Assembly (NCBI RefSeq): GCF_052180215.1
Contig: NZ_CP197471.1
Span: 2,514,001-2,578,000 of the forward strand
Reading direction: 5' to 3'
Source: Pseudoneobacillus sp052180215
Lineage (GTDB): Bacteria > Bacillota > Bacilli > Bacillales > Cytobacillaceae
Length of the DNA: 64,000 bases
Position 1 is the stretch's first letter, and each line of letters begins with the position of its first letter. The notes beneath the pieces were generated by a model that saw only the letters and a list, made by a program, of their open reading frames with translations, was not told the DNA's origin and searched no databases. Position numbers and translations under genes: made by a program. Below are positions 60,108 to 64,000 of the stretch, one piece after another.

Positions 60108-62651
60108 TTATGCAGTTTTAGCAGGTAGTAAGATATTAAATGTTGTTCCTTTATTTAGCTCACTTTCAACATAAACACGACCATTATGGTTTTCAATAAT
60201 TTTAAAACTTACCATCAAACCGAGTCCATTGCCATTTTTCTTAGTAGTAAAAAATGGTTCGCCCAATTTTTGAAGTTTTTCTTCAGATATTCCTATACCG
60301 GTATCTTGAATGGATATTTGAACACTTTGTTCATTTACAAATGTCTTAACGATTAAATCGCCACCATTTGGCATTGCCTCAATTCCATTCTTGATAAAAT
60401 TTAGGAAAACCTGTTTTAACCGATTCTCATCACATTCAACTTGAATAATTTCTTCCTGACATTCTAATTGAAGACGTACATTTTTCTTTCTTGCTTCAAA
60501 TTCGAGTAGGGAAACAACATTTTTAATAATTGGAATAATATTCTTTTCTTCTAGTTCAATCATCTTTGGTTTTGCTAAGACCATAAATTCTTCCACTATA
60601 TTGTTAACTCGATCGATTTCATCAAGGATAATATCTAAAAATTCTTTTCGCTGTGGATCTGTTTCATCTAAGCTAAGGAACTCCGTATATCCTTTCATCG
60701 ATGTTAATGGATTTCGAATTTCATGGGCCACTCCTGCCGCTAATTGTCCCACAGCAGCCAGTTTATCTTGACGATGAACAATTTCCTCCGTACGCTTTTT
60801 CTCCGTAATATCATTTCGAATCGCCAAATATTGATATGGCTTTCCATACTCATTGATGAAAGGAACAATCGTAGTATCTACCCAATAAAGCGTCCCATCT
60901 TTCGCTTTATTTTGGATATCACCTTTCCAAACATGACCATTACCAATTGTTTTCCACAGCTCTTTAAAGAAAGATTTTGGATGATTTCCTGAGTTTAAGA
61001 TTTTGTGATCCTGTCCAATAAGTTCTTTTGTGCTATATTTAGAAATCTTACAAAAGTTTTCGTTTACATAGGTGATAATACCTTTTGCATCTGTAATCGC
61101 GACAATGGACGATTGATCAAGAGCAAATTTGAAATCACTTATTTCTTTTAATGTTTCTTTAAGATGTACTTCAGTTGTTTTACGATTGGTAATATCTGTT
61201 CGAATCGCAATATACTGGTAAGGTTTACCATTAGTATTTAAAAATGGAACAATGGTTGTATCAACCCAATAGGTAGACCCATCTTTTGCACGATTACATA
61301 TTTCACCTTTCCAAACTTCCCCATTTCCAATGGTTCCCCACAGGCTTTTAAAGAAGTACGGCGAATGATATCCCGAATTTAAGATTCGATGGTCTTGACC
61401 TAATAATTCATCCTCCGTATATTTAGAAATCTCACAAAATTTATCATTTACATACGTAATTTTTCCTTTTGCATCTGTAATAGCCACAATGGAAGATTGA
61501 TCTAGAGCGAATGTTATGTCTTTAATATCTTTTAATGTATTTATTACTTTTTCTTCTGCTTCTTTTCGGGTAGTAATATCACTTCGAATGGATACATATT
61601 GGTATGGTTTTCCTTTATTATTCAGAAAAGGAACAATGGTTGTATCAACCCAATAATAGGATCCATTCTTTGCTCTATTACGGATTTCCCCTTTCCATAT
61701 TTCCCCTTTACCGATCGTTCCCCAAAGATTTTTAAAGAAAGCTGGAGAGTGGTAACCCGAATTAAGGATATTATGATTTTGTCCTAAAAGATCATTTTCT
61801 TCATAACCGGATATCTCTACGAACTTCTGGTTTACAAAAGTAATATTCCCTTTCTCGTCTGTAATAGCAACAATAGATGATGCATCCAAAGCAGCTGTAA
61901 TATCCTTCAAATTTGTATCACTTTTAACTAAACGCTTACTAATTAGTGCATTTGTTCCAATTAATCCAGTAAGGATAAAAACAGCAACAACTAGTACTAG
62001 TACCAATATAAACATTTCTTGTGTTGTATTAGTTTGGATAATGTTTTCTTTTGAAGTGAAGACTGCTGAACGCATTAATAAATAGTGACCTTCTACCACT
62101 GCACCTGAAATAATTAGGGAACTTATTGGTTTTAACCATAATTGAGTTTGGTTTGAAGATTCTTTAGAAAGAAATAGGATCCAAAGCGAAAAAAGAAAAG
62201 ATCCAAATATTAAAGCAAAAGATAGGGCAAAAAGAAAAAAGTGAAAGTTAATATTCATATTCATTCCATACATTCCAATAATATGGACTGAAAACACTGC
62301 AAAGGTTAGAAATAAACTACCAAAAATAAGTTGAAACTTTTTAGCCTTATTTTTCAAAAGTGTTGAAAAAGCAATTCCTGTAAATAAAATACCGGTAATT
62401 AACGATAACAAGGTTAAACCTATATCGTAGTTCGCATAACGATTTAGGTCTGCTGATAGCATCCCTAAAAAATTCATTACCCATATTCCAATACCAAAAG
62501 CGAAAGTACCACCTAAAAATAGGAATCGTTTATTTCGTTCTGATGAAGTAATAAGGGTAAACAAGTCGAATGCTGTATATGAAGACATAATCGTTAAAAC
62601 GATTGCCACAAGTATCATAACTGGGTTTGAAGCAATTAGTGAAGTTGTCAT
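60108..62651 (-). CDS. Sensor histidine kinase: MHYT-like membrane region, three PAS, HisKA, HATPase
   Basis: This is an 847-aa kinase. About seven TM helices (residues 10-235) resemble MHYT sensors (SYTAFDL; FGIGIWVMNFLGM; VHIIGMYGM; GHYLLM), but the first motif has Asn where His is expected. Three PAS domains follow at about 254, 382 and 510, exactly 128 residues apart and very similar, so they arose by triplication. HisKA His643 lies in VAHEIRNPLTS. The HATPase domain has NFIKNGIEA, DTGIGI and GNGLGL. No response regulator is adjacent; KinA-E-like kinases feeding a phosphorelay are a possibility. Confidence 0.88.
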   Translation of the reverse strand: MTTSLIASNPVMILVAIVLTIMSSYTAFDLFTLITSSERNKRFLFLGGTFAFGIGIWVMNFLGMLSADLNRYANYDIGLTLLSLITGILFTGIAFSTLLKNKAKKFQLIFGSLFLTFAVFSVHIIGMYGMNMNINFHFFLFALSFALIFGSFLFSLWILFLSKESSNQTQLWLKPISSLIISGAVVEGHYLLMRSAVFTSKENIIQTNTTQEMFILVLVLVVAVFILTGLIGTNALISKRLVKSDTNLKDITAALDASSIVAITDEKGNITFVNQKFVEISGYEENDLLGQNHNILNSGYHSPAFFKNLWGTIGKGEIWKGEIRNRAKNGSYYWVDTTIVPFLNNKGKPYQYVSIRSDITTRKEAEEKVINTLKDIKDITFALDQSSIVAITDAKGKITYVNDKFCEISKYTEDELLGQDHRILNSGYHSPYFFKSLWGTIGNGEVWKGEICNRAKDGSTYWVDTTIVPFLNTNGKPYQYIAIRTDITNRKTTEVHLKETLKEISDFKFALDQSSIVAITDAKGIITYVNENFCKISKYSTKELIGQDHKILNSGNHPKSFFKELWKTIGNGHVWKGDIQNKAKDGTLYWVDTTIVPFINEYGKPYQYLAIRNDITEKKRTEEIVHRQDKLAAVGQLAAGVAHEIRNPLTSMKGYTEFLSLDETDPQRKEFLDIILDEIDRVNNIVEEFMVLAKPKMIELEEKNIIPIIKNVVSLLEFEARKKNVRLQLECQEEIIQVECDENRLKQVFLNFIKNGIEAMPNGGDLIVKTFVNEQSVQISIQDTGIGISEEKLQKLGEPFFTTKKNGNGLGLMVSFKIIENHNGRVYVESELNKGTTFNILLPAKTA
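60792..61892 (-). repeat. Triplicated PAS-coding DNA
   Basis: Three copies of a 384-bp unit coding for nearly identical PAS domains, each with ALDxSSIVAITD, LGQxHxILNSG, GTIGxGExWKGEI and YWVDTTIVPF. The third copy is the most diverged. Confidence 0.85.
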
Positions 62652-62914
62652 ATCCTTTTGAATCTACCCCCTTAGATAATAAATAAGTTATAAGATGATT
62701 GTAATCTAAACTAATAATCTATGGAAGTGGAATATTTTCAAAAAAAGTTCACAAATAATGCCATAAAGACCTTGACTTTAATGTTATCATGATATATTTT
62801 GCCCATTTTTTTATATTTCATAAAAAAGTATACACTTTTTGATCAATCAGGATTATACTGTACTATAACAACTCTAAATATATTAAAACTGTTTTATAAA
62901 AAGGAGGAATTATC

Positions 62915-63049
62915 ATGTTACAAAGTCCTGTAGAATTTTTTAAGAATTTACCAAAAAAGGTTTGTGCGGAATGTGGCCAACATATTCAAGAACAGGCAGA
63001 ATCTTATTTATTAGAGTGTGATCGTTGTTTATCGAAAAAACAGGAATAG
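62915..63049 (+). CDS. YhfH-like zinc-finger mini-protein
   Basis: This is a 44-aa protein (MLQSPVEFFKNLPKKVCAECGQ, trimmed here to PKKVCAECGQ, then ECDRCLSK). The four cysteines (two CxxC pairs) could bind zinc. It looks like the small Bacillus YhfH family, of unknown role. ATG 62915 follows AAAAGGAGG. A perfect terminator follows. Confidence 0.75.
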   Translation: MLQSPVEFFKNLPKKVCAECGQHIQEQAESYLLECDRCLSKKQE

Positions 63050-63114
63050 ATGATACAAAAGAACAAAAGTATGCCACCCGTTTAACAACATAATATTATT
63101 TTTCCTAAAACATG

Positions 63115-63151
63115 AAAAAAGCTCACTGAACATTAGTCAGCGAGCTTTTTT
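63115..63151. terminator. Bidirectional terminator
   Basis: AAAAAAGCTC (63115-63124) and GAGCTTTTTT (63142-63151), extended by CTGA/TCAG, form a strong stem with T runs on both strands. It serves the YhfH-like gene and would end a minus-strand transcript of the 63150-63610 element. Confidence 0.9.
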
Positions 63152-63610
63152 AACATCTTTGGGGACCCAACCATGTACATTGGTAGTTTACCCAATGTGT
63201 GTTTGTTCCGATGGATATAACATTAATGGTTATTCAAATCGAAACAATACTTTCTTTGAGTCTTACCTAAAGACCCGATTTTTCCCGCCCAATTTAAAGT
63301 AAACATTATAGGTTATCTTCTTATCCATTAAACTGGATTCGTTAAGTCATTGAAACCTTACTCTGGTAACTTTAAGAGCAGCTGGCTTTAAAACGCTTTA
63401 GAACGTATATCTACTTCCTATAGGCTCTAAACAGTTTAGCATCCAAGCTAGTTTCATTAAACTATCCAATATTCATGGGTTTATTTCTTTAAAAGTAAAG
63501 AACAACCTGAAAATGCTTCTTACTTGAGCGTATGATTCAACTATTCAATTGTCAATCGTTCACATTATCTCGGAACGAACACTGAATGGTTGAGCCTCCA
63601 AAGATGTTAA
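63150..63610 (-). ncRNA. 461-bp structured element, candidate large noncoding RNA
   Basis: The ends are perfect inverted repeats: TTAACATCTTTGG (63150-63162) and CCAAAGATGTTAA (63598-63610), continuing with about 7 of 10 further pairs. A second nested pair, GTGTTTGTTCCGA (63199-63211) and TCGGAACGAACAC (63570-63582), has one mismatch. Internal hairpins include ACATTGG/CCAATGT and GTCTT/AAGAC. No gene-like ORF lies inside. On the minus strand a TATACT box sits at 63630-63625, just outside, and the terminator 63115-63151 at the far end. It could equally be a MITE with TTAA ends. Confidence 0.5.
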
Positions 63611-63624
63611 CTTCTTACACCTTT

Positions 63625-63630
63625 AGTATA
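63625..63630 (-). promoter_or_regulatory. -10 box outside the structured element
   Basis: TATACT on the minus strand, 15 bp before the element's inverted repeat. A -35 is weak (GTTTAA). It supports minus-strand transcription of the element. Confidence 0.45.
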
Positions 63631-63753
63631 CATCTAAAAAATACCTTTAAACGCATAAGTTGTTACATTATTGTGAAGCTTTTTTAAGCTAACATTCAGA
63701 AGATGTATAATCCTAAACTAATCTGCAAAATCTTTAATCAAGGAGTGATCACA

Positions 63754-63939
63754 TTGACTGAAAAAGATAATTATTTAACTAATAGCCCATCTAGACAACA
63801 AGTTACGATTCAAAATGATGACAACTTTCCAAATGCAAAAAATATCCCTGGTGACTCTGTTGATGGACATAAAGAATTAGAAGAAGCTAATGCATTTATA
63901 ACTGGTGAAGAGATAAAACAGCAAAATGAAAATTTGTAA
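63754..63939 (+). CDS. Small hydrophilic acidic protein
   Basis: This is a 61-aa protein rich in Asn, Asp, Glu and Gln (ends ELEEANAFITGEEIKQQNENL, shown as GEEIKQQNENL). It starts at TTG 63754, eight bases after AAGGAG. I do not recognise a named family; it has the look of small DUF4025-like Bacillus proteins. A terminator follows. Confidence 0.6.
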   Translation: MTEKDNYLTNSPSRQQVTIQNDDNFPNAKNIPGDSVDGHKELEEANAFITGEEIKQQNENL

Positions 63940-63943
63940 TGGT

Positions 63944-63974
63944 TCTGACCCATTAAGAAATGGGTCAGATTTTT
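63944..63974 (+). terminator. Terminator after the last small gene
   Basis: TCTGACCCATT and AATGGGTCAGA (63944-63969) form an 11-bp stem followed by five T. Confidence 0.9.
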
Positions 63975-64000
63975 GGTAGTTCTCTCAATTCATGAATTGT

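Noticed and set aside
63150..63610. OLE, tmRNA, RNase P or group II intron
   Set aside because: None of the conserved motifs I know for those RNAs is visible on either strand.

Overview
The window is a 64 kb piece of a low-GC Gram-positive chromosome, almost certainly from a Bacillaceae relative of Bacillus. Pointers are the strong AGGAGG-type ribosome sites, frequent TTG and GTG starts, and Bacillus-type gene sets: opuA with a GbsR-type regulator, a moxR/DUF58/DUF4129 operon like yeaC-yeaD-yebA, ccpN-yqfL, an SplA-like protein and a YhfH-like mini-protein. I see no rRNA, tRNA, CRISPR array, prophage or intact transposase. Apart from two intergenic repeats and one MITE-like element it reads as core chromosome.

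Layout. 0-3.6 kb: glycine betaine transporter opuAA-AB-AC, divergent from a GbsR-type regulator cut by the window edge. 3.6-5.5 kb: ECF sigma factor and anti-sigma factor. 5.5-9 kb: MoxR ATPase, DUF58 and DUF4129 operon. 9-12.5 kb: oxidoreductase, RNase H, VanW-family protein and a Gly/Phe repeat protein. 12.5-20 kb: ABC exporter, SGNH hydrolase, endonuclease IV, Suv3-like helicase, SplA-like protein and exonuclease III. 20-27.5 kb: a D-amino-acid/dipeptide set (DmpA-type peptidase, M19 dipeptidase, D-amino-acid aminotransferase), then ppdK, its regulatory protein and ccpN. 27.5-33.7 kb: Fpg/Nei glycosylase, Mug glycosylase, SF1 helicase, a candidate small RNA and a PAS-GGDEF protein. 33.8-42 kb: TetR regulator and several peptidases and hydrolases, with an AlaX-type editing protein. 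42-51 kb: small proteins, a second candidate small RNA, a kinase-like protein, acetyltransferases, an NhaC-type antiporter, cidAB-like genes and a FapA-like protein. 51-57.5 kb: threonine aldolase, a lipoprotein, a coiled-coil protein, NarK behind a textbook FNR box, and a second ECF sigma/anti-sigma pair. 57.5-64 kb: a MITE-like element, formate dehydrogenase, an MHYT-like/triple-PAS histidine kinase and a 461-bp structured intergenic element.

The most striking gene is the formate dehydrogenase at 57893-59956. It looks like two ORFs split by a stop, but both are in one frame and the UGA sits exactly where E. coli FdhF has selenocysteine. A hairpin with a GGUCU loop begins 12 nt after the UGA, as in the E. 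coli fdhF SECIS. I read it as one selenoprotein. Together with the FNR-controlled narK it suggests anaerobic formate and nitrate metabolism.

The second notable item is the gene-free element at 63150-63610. It has nested near-perfect terminal inverted repeats, a TATACT box outside one end and a strong terminator at the other, so it may encode a large structured RNA on the minus strand. Other regulatory signals include two exact CcpN-consensus boxes in the ccpN leader and two dyads upstream of opuA.
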